NCBI GenBank assembly: GCA_045631845.1
Contig: JAZQVM010000042.1
Location: 1-6,232 of the forward strand
Length of the DNA stretch: 6,232 bases
Direction of reading: 5' to 3'
Source of the DNA: CAKSHC01 sp045631845
Lineage (GTDB): Bacteria > Bacillota > Clostridia > Oscillospirales > UMGS1783
Under the pieces are notes generated by a model. That model saw only the letters and a program-made list of their open reading frames with translations, was not told the DNA's origin and ran no database searches. Of the stretch, positions 1 through 6,126 are shown in pieces. Numbering within the stretch: the stretch's first letter is position 1; every line of letters starts with the position of its first letter. A program made the position numbers and the translations under genes.

Positions 1-1
1 G

Positions 2-2221
2 TACTATATGTCCATGGAGTTTTTGGTGGGTACTTCGCTGCGCAACAACCTCTATAATTTAGGGGTAGAAGATGATTTTCGCGACGTCCTTAAGGGACAG
101 GGGTTTGATATTGAAACGCTTTACGATTTGGATCCCGATGCCGGTTTGGGTAACGGTGGTCTGGGGCGTTTGGCGTCCTGTTATCTGGATAGTTTGACGG
201 GGGAGGATCTGCCGGCTACCGGTTTTTCGATTCGGTATGAGTTTGGCATATTCAAGCAGAAGATTATTGACGGATGGCAGATGGAGTTTCCTGATAACTG
301 GTTGGAACGGGGCGAGGTATGGCTGCAGCCCCGTGCCGATGAAAGCTATGAGGTGAAATTCGGCGGCAAGGTTAGTGAATGGGGCGATAACGGGCAGTTC
401 CGTGTGGCGCACACCGATTATCAGAGCGTGACGGCGATGCCGTACGATATGTATATTTCGGGCTATAACTGCAAGGCGGTCAACAAGTTGGTGTTGTGGA
501 GCGCCAAGTTGCCTTCGTTTGATATGCCGGCATTTTCCCGCGGTGAGTATGTGCGGTCGCTCGAGCAGAATACGATGGCGGAGGTTATCTCCAAGGTTTT
601 GTATCCGGCTGATAATCATATTGAGGGAAAGCGGCTGCGCTTAAAGCAGCAGTATTTGCTGGTTTCCGCATCTTTGCAGAGTATTCTGGCCAAGCATATC
701 AAGAAGCACGGAACGCTGGATAATTTGGCGGATTTTGTGGCCATTCATATTAACGACACCCATCCGGCGTTGTGCGTGCCGGAGTTGATGCGTCTGTTGA
801 TGGATGAGCATGGCTATTCGTGGGATGATGCGTGGAGTATTGCGCAAAAGACCTTGTCTTACACCAATCACACGGTTATGAGTGAGGCGCTGGAGCGTTG
901 GAGTGAGTGGTTATTTGAGGAGCAGTTGCCCCGTATTTATGCCATTACCAAGGAGATCAACCGTCGGTTGGTGGAGCAGTTGCAGGCCTTTTACCCGAAC
1001 GATCCGGCTAAGATCAATTATATGGCGGTAATCGGGGATGGTGAAGTGCGTATGGCCAACCTGTGTTTGGCGTGCTGTCACACCATCAACGGCGTGTCGA
1101 AACTGCATTCGCAGATTTTGACCGATAGTATTTTCCATGATTATTATGTGATGAACCCTAAGCGGTTTTGCAATGTGACCAACGGCATTGCCTATCGGCG
1201 TTGGTTGTGCCAAGCCAATCCGGAGTTGGCCGAGTATCTGAAAAAAACGATTGGGGCGGGATTTCTCAAGGATGCTTCGCAGTTGGAAAAACTGCTGGAG
1301 TATCAGGACGATAAGAACGTTTTGTCCGATCTGGCACGCATTAAGCAGAATAATAAGCGCAGACTGGCTTCGTACATTGCCGAGAAGAATGGCATTTATG
1401 TGGATCCTTCATCGGTGTTTGATATTCAGATTAAGCGGTTACATGAGTACAAGCGACAACTTTTGAATGTATTGCAGATCTTGTATATGTATCAGCATAT
1501 CAAGAATCATCCGCATGAAGATTTTGTGCCTCGCACCTATATTTTCGGGGCTAAGGCATCGGCAGGTTATGATCTGGCCAAGCAGATCATCAGCTTGATT
1601 TCTGCCGTGTCTAATCTGCTCAACTCTGACCCTGTGACCAAGGATAAGATTAAGGTTGTATTCTTAGAAGATTACCGCGTGTCCTTGGCGGAACTGATTA
1701 TTCCTGCGGCTGAAATTTCCGAACAGATTTCGATTGCGGGCAAGGAAGCATCGGGTACGGGTAATATGAAGTTGATGATCAACGGTGCGGTTACCTTGGG
1801 CACGATGGATGGCGCTAACGTGGAGATCTGCGAGCAGGTGGGACAGGAGAATATGTTCCTGTTTGGCATGAATGTGGATCAAGTTAATGAGCTGTGGAGC
1901 AAGGGCTATTCGCCGCAGGATTATCTGGCGGCCGATCCGCAGTTGCAGGAGGTCATTCACATGCTGACCTCGGGTGTGCTGGGTAAGCGTTTCGATGATA
2001 TTGCGGCTTCGCTTCTCACCAACCGTTTCGGCGTGGCCGATCAGTATATGACTTTGGCTGACTTTAATGACTATGCCAGAGCCCAGCGCTTGGTTGGCGA
2101 AACCTATATAAACAAGGAAAAATTCATGCGTATGTCCTTGTATAATATCGCCAAGGCGGGAATTTTCTCGGCTGACCGTGCGGTATTGGAATATGCAAAA
2201 GATATTTGGAAGATGAAATAA
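2..2221 (+). CDS. glgP: Glycogen/maltodextrin phosphorylase (GT35), 5'-truncated by window edge
   Basis: This cytoplasmic PLP-dependent enzyme removes terminal alpha-1,4-linked glucose from glycogen or maltodextrin with phosphate, giving glucose-1-phosphate. The frame is open from base 2 and reads YYMSMEFLVG, the conserved block normally about 60-75 residues into the family. The ATG at 8 is therefore internal and the true start lies upstream. About 739 residues are visible of the usual ~800. Family motifs in order are DPDAGLGNGGLGRLA (about nt 131-175), INDTHPAL (about nt 752-775), DIQIKRLHEYKRQLLN (about nt 1421-1468), LAELIIPAAEISEQIS, and EASGTGNMK. The lysine of GNMK (nt 1769-1771) is the expected Schiff-base site for PLP. 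No frameshift is visible. The stop overlaps the start of the next gene by one base, so both are probably co-transcribed and coupled. Specificity for glycogen versus maltodextrin (glgP versus malP) cannot be decided here, and the N-terminal regulatory region is out of view. Confidence 0.95.
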   Translation, partial: YYMSMEFLVGTSLRNNLYNLGVEDDFRDVLKGQGFDIETLYDLDPDAGLGNGGLGRLASCYLDSLTGEDLPATGFSIRYEFGIFKQKIIDGWQMEFPDNWLERGEVWLQPRADESYEVKFGGKVSEWGDNGQFRVAHTDYQSVTAMPYDMYISGYNCKAVNKLVLWSAKLPSFDMPAFSRGEYVRSLEQNTMAEVISKVLYPADNHIEGKRLRLKQQYLLVSASLQSILAKHIKKHGTLDNLADFVAIHINDTHPALCVPELMRLLMDEHGYSWDDAWSIAQKTLSYTNHTVMSEALERWSEWLFEEQLPRIYAITKEINRRLVEQLQAFYPNDPAKINYMAVIGDGEVRMANLCLACCHTINGVSKLHSQILTDSIFHDYYVMNPKRFCNVTNGIAYRRWLCQANPELAEYLKKTIGAGFLKDASQLEKLLEYQDDKNVLSDLARIKQNNKRRLASYIAEKNGIYVDPSSVFDIQIKRLHEYKRQLLNVLQILYMYQHIKNHPHEDFVPRTYIFGAKASAGYDLAKQIISLISAVSNLLNSDPVTKDKIKVVFLEDYRVSLAELIIPAAEISEQISIAGKEASGTGNMKLMINGAVTLGTMDGANVEICEQVGQENMFLFGMNVDQVNELWSKGYSPQDYLAADPQLQEVIHMLTSGVLGKRFDDIAASLLTNRFGVADQYMTLADFNDYARAQRLVGETYINKEKFMRMSLYNIAKAGIFSADRAVLEYAKDIWKMK

Positions 2222-4044
2222 TGCGAATTCTCTATGACAGTAAAGATCAGCAATTTAAGCAGCCCTTCGGTACTCTTACCGAAGGGCAGAGCTGTATTAT
2301 CCGGATTCATATACCAACATCCTGCAAGACGGTGTCGGCACGGCTGATCTTTAACCAAGAGAATGGAGCGGAGTACGCTTCTTTTCTCTTGAGTCATCAG
2401 GAGACCAAGGGTGATTATGACATCTATGCTTGTCAGTTTGCCTTGGCGGCAAGGGGGCTGTATTTCTATTATTTTCGGATTACCACCGAAAATGAGGTGT
2501 TCTCCTTGTATCGGCAGGGGTATGATCAGACCAATATGGAAGCGGGCGATTTGTGGCAATTATCCTGTATTCCGTCGGATTTCCAAGTGCCCGAGGCGTA
2601 TGCGGGCGGGGTCATGTATCAGATTTTCCCCGACCGCTTTTATCAAAAGGGAACCTGCAACACGCAAGGGAAATTAGAGCCGTTCTGGATTCATGAAAAC
2701 ATGAAGGACACTCCCGAATATCGCCCGAATGAGCAGGGCGAGGTGGAGAACTGTGATTTTTACGGCGGAAACCTGCGGGGAATTGCCGAAAAGCTGGATT
2801 ATTTATCCGATTTAGGGGTGAAAATTCTTTATTTGAACCCTATTTTCAAGGCATGGTCGAACCATCGGTATGATACGGCTGATTACAAAAAGATTGACGA
2901 ACTGCTGGGGACGCAGGAGGACTTTTCCCGTTTATGCCGAATGGCGCACCGCCGGGGTATGAAGATTATACTGGATGGGGTTTTCTCCCATACGGGAAGC
3001 AACAGTACCTATTTTCAGTCGGCCATTTCCGATCCCAATTCACCTTATCGTTCTTGGTATGATTTTCAGGAGTATCCTCACACATATACCTCATGGTGGG
3101 GGATCAAGACCTTACCCTGTGTTAGGGAGAACGATCCTGCTTTTTTGCAGTACATTATTGAAGATGAAGACAGCGTGATTGCCCATTGGTTGCGGGCGGG
3201 TGCTGACGGATTTCGGTTGGATGTGGCGGATGAACTGCCCGACTGTTTTATTGCCAAATTGCGCCGACGGCTCAAACAGATCAAGCCCGATGCCTTGCTG
3301 ATCGGCGAGGTGTGGGAGGATGCATCTAACAAGATCAGTTACGGACAGAGGCGGCGGTATTTTACCGACGGCGAACTGGATTCGGTGATGAACTATCCCT
3401 ACCGTCATGCCATATTAGAGTTTGTTTGCGGGCGGGATCGTGGGCATGCCTTGCGGCAGGCGGTGATGGAGATTGCTGAGAACTATCCGCCGCAGGTGTT
3501 GTCTGTTTTGATGAATATGCTTTCAACCCATGATACGCCCCGTATCTTGTCCTTGCTTTCCTCGAAACCCGAGCCGATTACCAAGGATGAGTGCGCCGAG
3601 TACCGAATGGAAGATGAGGAGCGACGGGAAGCGGTGGCGCGGTATCGGTGTGCGGCCCTTTTGCAGTTTGTTTTGCCCGGTATGCCTTGCGTATATTATG
3701 GGGATGAACTGGGCAGTGAAGGGTTTGGCGATCCGTTTTGCCGTAGATTTTTTGACTGGGATGCGGTTAAGGGGAATGAGATATTGGACTACATCAAGGC
3801 CCTGGCCGCTATGCGAAACCGTCATGAGGTTTTGCAAAAGGGTGATGTTTCGGTAGAGGTGTGCGGTGACGGTTGCGTAAAAATTATTCGGGGCTATAAA
3901 GGGTGCATTTACAAAACCACGGTGAACGTGGGAAATGAGATTTTGATGAAAAACTCGGGTAAAATACTCCTGTCGGAGAAGGCAGAAAAGAGGGAAGATG
4001 GGGTTTTGCTCGGGCGCTATGGATTTATGTGCGAAATTGAGTAA
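2221..4044 (+). CDS. GH13 alpha-amylase family hydrolase, neopullulanase/cyclomaltodextrinase-like
   Basis: A 607-residue glycoside hydrolase expected to cleave alpha-1,4 (perhaps also alpha-1,6) bonds of maltodextrins or glycogen. It has no signal peptide, so it is probably cytoplasmic. Residues 1-120 look like an N-terminal beta-sandwich (CBM34-like) domain. The barrel begins at YQIFPDRF (133-140), with SNHRYDTADY around 213-222. Region I is DGVFSHTG (D252, H257). Region II is GFRLDVADE with nucleophile D334 and R332. Region III is IGEVWED with acid/base E363. Region IV is STHDTPR with H437 and D438, so all catalytic residues are present. A short beta domain ends the protein. Region V reads TLPCVREN rather than the MPKLN of typical neopullulanases, so the exact activity is open. 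I chose the ATG at 2221 (GGAAG at 2208-2212) over a TTG at 2206. That ATG overlaps the glgP stop, which implies coupling and a shared role in alpha-glucan breakdown. Confidence 0.9.
   Translation: MRILYDSKDQQFKQPFGTLTEGQSCIIRIHIPTSCKTVSARLIFNQENGAEYASFLLSHQETKGDYDIYACQFALAARGLYFYYFRITTENEVFSLYRQGYDQTNMEAGDLWQLSCIPSDFQVPEAYAGGVMYQIFPDRFYQKGTCNTQGKLEPFWIHENMKDTPEYRPNEQGEVENCDFYGGNLRGIAEKLDYLSDLGVKILYLNPIFKAWSNHRYDTADYKKIDELLGTQEDFSRLCRMAHRRGMKIILDGVFSHTGSNSTYFQSAISDPNSPYRSWYDFQEYPHTYTSWWGIKTLPCVRENDPAFLQYIIEDEDSVIAHWLRAGADGFRLDVADELPDCFIAKLRRRLKQIKPDALLIGEVWEDASNKISYGQRRRYFTDGELDSVMNYPYRHAILEFVCGRDRGHALRQAVMEIAENYPPQVLSVLMNMLSTHDTPRILSLLSSKPEPITKDECAEYRMEDEERREAVARYRCAALLQFVLPGMPCVYYGDELGSEGFGDPFCRRFFDWDAVKGNEILDYIKALAAMRNRHEVLQKGDVSVEVCGDGCVKIIRGYKGCIYKTTVNVGNEILMKNSGKILLSEKAEKREDGVLLGRYGFMCEIE
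2262..2287 (+). repeat. Perfect 11-bp stem-loop early in the GH13 gene
   Basis: GCCCTTCGGTA (2262-2272), loop CTCT (2273-2276), and TACCGAAGGGC (2277-2287) form a perfect 11-bp hairpin starting 41 bases after the GH13 start codon. It encodes ordinary protein sequence (about PFGTLTEGQ, residues 15-23). No U-run follows (CAGAGCTG...), so it does not qualify as an intrinsic terminator. It might affect translation or mRNA stability at the glgP/GH13 junction, but a role is inference only. Confidence 0.6.
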
Positions 4045-4061
4045 ATTTTTGACCGGATTTG

Positions 4062-4090
4062 TTGACAAGGGATTGGTGGTATGGTATAAT
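4062..4090 (+). promoter_or_regulatory. Consensus sigma-A promoter of the pyr operon
   Basis: A perfect -35 TTGACA (4062-4067) and perfect -10 TATAAT (4085-4090) are separated by 17 bases. A TG at 4082-4083 makes the -10 extended (TGGTATAAT). The predicted start is near 4097, just at the foot of the PyrR-type hairpin. The -35 begins only 17 bases after the GH13 stop. A promoter this close to consensus fits an operon controlled mainly after initiation, by attenuation. Confidence 0.93.
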
Positions 4091-4100
4091 ATCACCAATC
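4071..4100. repeat. Operator-like inverted repeat spanning the pyr -10
   Basis: GATTGGTG (4071-4078) and CACCAATC (4093-4100) are perfect inverted copies 14 bases apart. Two further matching positions lie just inside each arm after one mismatch (10 of 11 positions match per half). The dyad is centred on the -10 hexamer, with one arm in the spacer and the other over the predicted start. The left arm would not be transcribed, so if the dyad is functional it would act as a DNA site for a dimeric regulator. It could also be chance, and no known operator was recognised. Confidence 0.5.
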
Positions 4101-4133
4101 TTTAAGTCGATACAGAGAGATCGGCAAGATGGG
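4095..4133 (+). promoter_or_regulatory. PyrR-binding hairpin (anti-antiterminator) of the pyr leader
   Basis: The lower stem pairs AUCUU (4098-4102) with AAGAU (4126-4130), plus CC (4095-4096) with GG (4132-4133). A UAA bulge (4103-4105) lies on the 5' side. The upper stem pairs GUCGAU (4106-4111) with AUCGGC (4120-4125), one pair being a G-U wobble. The loop ACAGAGAG (4112-4119) contains CAGAGAG, which fits the CNGNGAG core of the known PyrR-binding loop, and a purine-rich 5' bulge is also typical. Closing positions differ from the Bacillus consensus (A and A where C and G are usual). The hairpin sits at the transcript 5' end before pyrC-carB. UMP-loaded PyrR should stabilise it and so favour the downstream terminator. 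Confidence 0.8.
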
Positions 4134-4170
4134 TCAGGATGCTGCGGATGTAGTATCCGCTGCCTTGCTG
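4122..4170 (+). promoter_or_regulatory. Antiterminator of the pyr attenuator
   Basis: CGGCAAG (4122-4128) can pair with CUUGCUG (4164-4170), seven pairs including one G-U. This helix uses the 3' arm of the PyrR-type hairpin and the 5' arm of the terminator, so it is mutually exclusive with both, as the PyrR attenuation model requires. Inside it, GCGGAT (4144-4149) pairs with ATCCGC (4155-4160) as a compact extra hairpin. A second alternative helix, GGATGC (4137-4142) with GCATCC (4170-4175), would also break the terminator. This is inferred by hand pairing, without computed energies. Confidence 0.65.
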
Positions 4171-4188
4171 CATCCAGCAAGGTTTTTT
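4163..4188 (+). terminator. Intrinsic terminator of the pyr attenuator
   Basis: CCTTGCTG (4163-4170), loop CATC (4171-4174) and CAGCAAGG (4175-4182) form a perfect 8-bp stem followed directly by six T (4183-4188). It lies before the pyrC ribosome binding site. The 5' arm is shared with the antiterminator, which makes it a conditional (attenuator) terminator. No other terminator is visible after the GH13 gene, so it may also stop transcripts reading through from glgP-GH13. Confidence 0.9.
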
Positions 4189-4208
4189 GTTAATAAAGGG
4201 GGATATTC

Positions 4209-5417
4209 ATGGCACAACTGAGAGCGAAAATTTTTAAGATGCAATCGTTTCCGCAGTTTTGTCCCGCTGTTGCGGCGTTTTTGCCGTCCCTCGAAATTGT
4301 TAACGAGTCTGAATATGTTATTTTTCCCGGCTTTTGCGATGTGCATGTGCATTTTCGTGAGCCGGGTTTTTTGCATAAAGAAACCATCCGTTCCGGCTCA
4401 TTGGCAGCGGCGGCGGGCGGCTATACAGCCGTTTGCACCATGCCGAATTTAAATCCTGTGCCGGACAGTATGGACAACCTAAAATTGCAGTTAGATAAGA
4501 TACAGTCCGATGCCGGTATTGCCGTGACACCCTACGGAGCGATTACGGTGGGCGAGCGTGGTGAGCAGTTGGCTGACATGGCGGACATGGCTCCCTATGT
4601 TGCGGGATTTTCCGATGACGGACGGGGTGTGCAGGATGAAGCGCTTATGCGGCAGGCCATGCAGGAAGCCAAGCGGTTGGGTAAGGTGATCGTGGCGCAT
4701 TGTGAAGATAACGCCCTATTGTATGGCGGATACATTCACGATGGCGATTATGCCAAGGCGCACGGTCATGCCGGTATTTGTTCTGAGAGCGAATGGGGGC
4801 CGATTGCCCGAGATCTGAAACTGGTTGAGGAGATTGGTTGCGCCTATCATGTATGTCATATATCCACAAAGGAAAGCGTGGAGTTGATTCGGCAGGCCAA
4901 GGCTAAGGGTTTGGATGTAACCTGTGAGACGGCGCCGCATTATCTGGTGATGGATGACGGCGATTTGCAAGAGGATGGACGATTCAAGATGAATCCGCCG
5001 TTGCGTAGCGCGGAAGATCGGGAAGCGTTGGTGGCCGGTATCCTGGATGGGACGATTGATATGATTGCGACCGATCATGCGCCGCACAGTGCCGAAGAAA
5101 AGGCTAAGGGGCTCAAAGGCAGTGCCTTTGGTGTGGTAGGTTTGGAAACGGCGTTTCCGGTTATGTATACCCATTTTGTGAAAACGGGGCGCATGACGAT
5201 GGAGCGTTTGATGGAACTCATGGCTATCAATCCCCGCAAGCGATTCCATCTGCCGATGGGGAATGATTTTACCGTTTGGAATTTAGGTAAGGAAAAAACG
5301 GTGGAGCCCGATGCCTTTCTCTCCAAGGGGAAGGCGACGCCCTTTGCGGGGTGGACGGTGTACGGTGAATGTGTAGCCACCGTTCATGAAGACAAGTTAG
5401 TATATTATCTCGGTTAA
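4209..5417 (+). CDS. pyrC: Dihydroorotase
   Basis: This 402-residue cytoplasmic amidohydrolase interconverts N-carbamoyl-L-aspartate and L-dihydroorotate, the third step of de novo UMP synthesis. The start is supported by AAAGGGGG just upstream (about 4195-4202), six bases before the ATG. Signature and metal-ligand motifs are DVHVHFREPG (H46, H48, substrate-binding R50), FSDDG (D136/D137), VAHCED (H164), CHISTKES (H217) and ATDHAPH (D289). ETIRSGSLAAAAGGYTAV and the C-terminal FLSKGKATPFAG also fit class I bacterial dihydroorotases. The usual N-terminal strand region is short: the HxH motif starts at residue 46, where about 60 is common, and the first 35 residues look atypical. It is the first gene after the PyrR-type leader and is followed after 19 bases by carB, so it should be repressed by pyrimidine sufficiency. 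Allantoinase/hydantoinase relatives are unlikely given this context and the motifs. Confidence 0.94.
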   Translation: MAQLRAKIFKMQSFPQFCPAVAAFLPSLEIVNESEYVIFPGFCDVHVHFREPGFLHKETIRSGSLAAAAGGYTAVCTMPNLNPVPDSMDNLKLQLDKIQSDAGIAVTPYGAITVGERGEQLADMADMAPYVAGFSDDGRGVQDEALMRQAMQEAKRLGKVIVAHCEDNALLYGGYIHDGDYAKAHGHAGICSESEWGPIARDLKLVEEIGCAYHVCHISTKESVELIRQAKAKGLDVTCETAPHYLVMDDGDLQEDGRFKMNPPLRSAEDREALVAGILDGTIDMIATDHAPHSAEEKAKGLKGSAFGVVGLETAFPVMYTHFVKTGRMTMERLMELMAINPRKRFHLPMGNDFTVWNLGKEKTVEPDAFLSKGKATPFAGWTVYGECVATVHEDKLVYYLG

Positions 5418-5436
5418 GGATATAAGGAGAAAGAAC

Positions 5437-6043
5437 ATGGCAAAGAGAACAGACATTAAAAAGGTATTAATCATTGGTTCGGGTCCGATTGTTATTGGAC
5501 AGGCGGCCGAGTTTGACTATGCGGGCACGCAGGCTTGCTTGGCACTCAAAGAGGAAGGGTATGAGGTTGTATTGTGCAACTCCAACCCTGCCACCATCAT
5601 GACGGATACGACCATTGCCGATAAGGTATACATGGAGCCGTTGACGCTGGAGTATATGGCTAAGATTTTGCGCTATGAGCGTCCCGATGCGATTGTGCCC
5701 GGTATTGGCGGGCAGACGGGGCTTAACCTGGCCATGCAGTTAGAGAAGAAGGGCATCCTTAAAGAGTGCGGCGTGGAACTGTTGGGTACCAGCAGTGAGA
5801 GTATCGAGCGTGCCGAGGACCGTGAGATGTTCAAAGAACTGTGCCAGTCGATCGGTGAGCCGACCATACCCTCCGAGATTACCTATAATCTTGACGAGGC
5901 CAAGGCGGCGGCTGAGAAGATCGGATATCCCGTTGTATTGCGTCCGGCCTTTACGCTGGGCGGTACCGGCGGCGGTTTTGCCTATAACGAAGAAGAACTC
6001 GTTGAGATTGGTATTAATGCATTCAAACTTTCTCCGGTGCATC
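5437..6043 (+). CDS. carB: Carbamoyl phosphate synthetase large subunit, N-terminal part only
   Basis: CarB uses ammonia from CarA-bound glutamine, bicarbonate and two ATP to make carbamoyl phosphate for pyrimidines and arginine. About 202 of the usual ~1,060-1,070 residues are present. A strong AAGGAGA (5424-5430) precedes the ATG, 19 bases after pyrC. The pre-ATP-grasp part shows IGSGPIVIGQAAEFDYAG (13-30) and NPATIMTD (50-57). The ATP-grasp start shows R129 and GYPVVLRPAFTLGGTGGG (163-180, R169, G175, G176), in register with E. coli ATP ligands as I recall them. Homology ends at SPVHQ, where the family continues with roughly LIEKS. The frame stays open to a stop at 6165, but everything after about 6043 is adapter and inverted sequence, so that tail is not real. 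The missing parts are the rest of the carboxyphosphate domain and the oligomerisation, carbamoyl phosphate and allosteric domains. The truncation is judged technical, not a natural pseudogene. Confidence 0.93.
5530..5636 (+). repeat. carB segment repeated in inverted orientation at the window end
   Basis: These 107 bases (carB codons about 32-67) are matched perfectly, in reverse complement, by 6126-6232. The match stops exactly at 5636/5637 and is cut at the other end only by the window edge. Perfect identity, including third codon positions, points to a copy of the same molecule and not to a paralogue. Confidence 0.97.
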
Positions 6044-6126
6044 AAGTCGGAGGTAGCCCTGTCGTTCTGGTAGGCAAGGAGTTGTGTTCTTCTCTTGGCT
6101 TCCTAAGACCGCTTGGCCTCCGACTT
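6044..6126 (+). other. Sequencing-library adapter (MGI/BGI DNBSEQ type) in the assembly
   Basis: From memory of the published adapters, TTGGCTTCC...CCTCCGACTT (6095-6126) matches the complement of the 32-base MGI read-1 adapter with one difference (6098). The 6044-6084 stretch, from AAGTCGGAGG through TGTCGTTCTG to AAGGAGTTG, resembles the 42-base read-2 adapter with several differences. Between them lie exactly ten bases, TGTTCTTCTC (6085-6094), the barcode slot of the circularised adapter. The ends AAGTCGGAGG and CCTCCGACTT are inverse complements. The adapter explains why carB homology stops here, so this is not genomic DNA. The small differences may mean another adapter version or read error. 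Confidence 0.92.

Noticed and set aside
8..10. ATG at 8 as the start of glycogen phosphorylase
   Set aside because: The conserved YYxSMEF block begins upstream of it in the same open frame (from base 2), so the true start lies outside the window.
59..619. Long minus-strand open frames under glgP, GH13 and pyrC (this one and others such as 3523-4098 and 4716-5249)
   Set aside because: They lie antisense to clearly conserved genes, show no recognisable motifs and arise from codon bias in the real genes.
2206..2208. TTG at 2206 as the start of the GH13 gene
   Set aside because: The ATG at 2221 has a well-placed GGAAG and the common TAATG overlap. The TTG would lie within that ribosome binding region and has no site of its own.
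4101..4200. T-box or metabolite riboswitch in the pyrC leader
   Set aside because: No T-box motif (AGGGUGGNACCGCG-like) or known riboswitch core was seen, while the CAGAGAG loop, bulged stem and pyrimidine genes fit PyrR attenuation.
6044..6126. A small insertion element (MITE-like) with 10-bp terminal inverted repeats inserted into carB
   Set aside because: The repeats and interior match sequencing adapter arms around a ten-base barcode slot. There is no target-site duplication, and carB does not resume in the same orientation afterwards.
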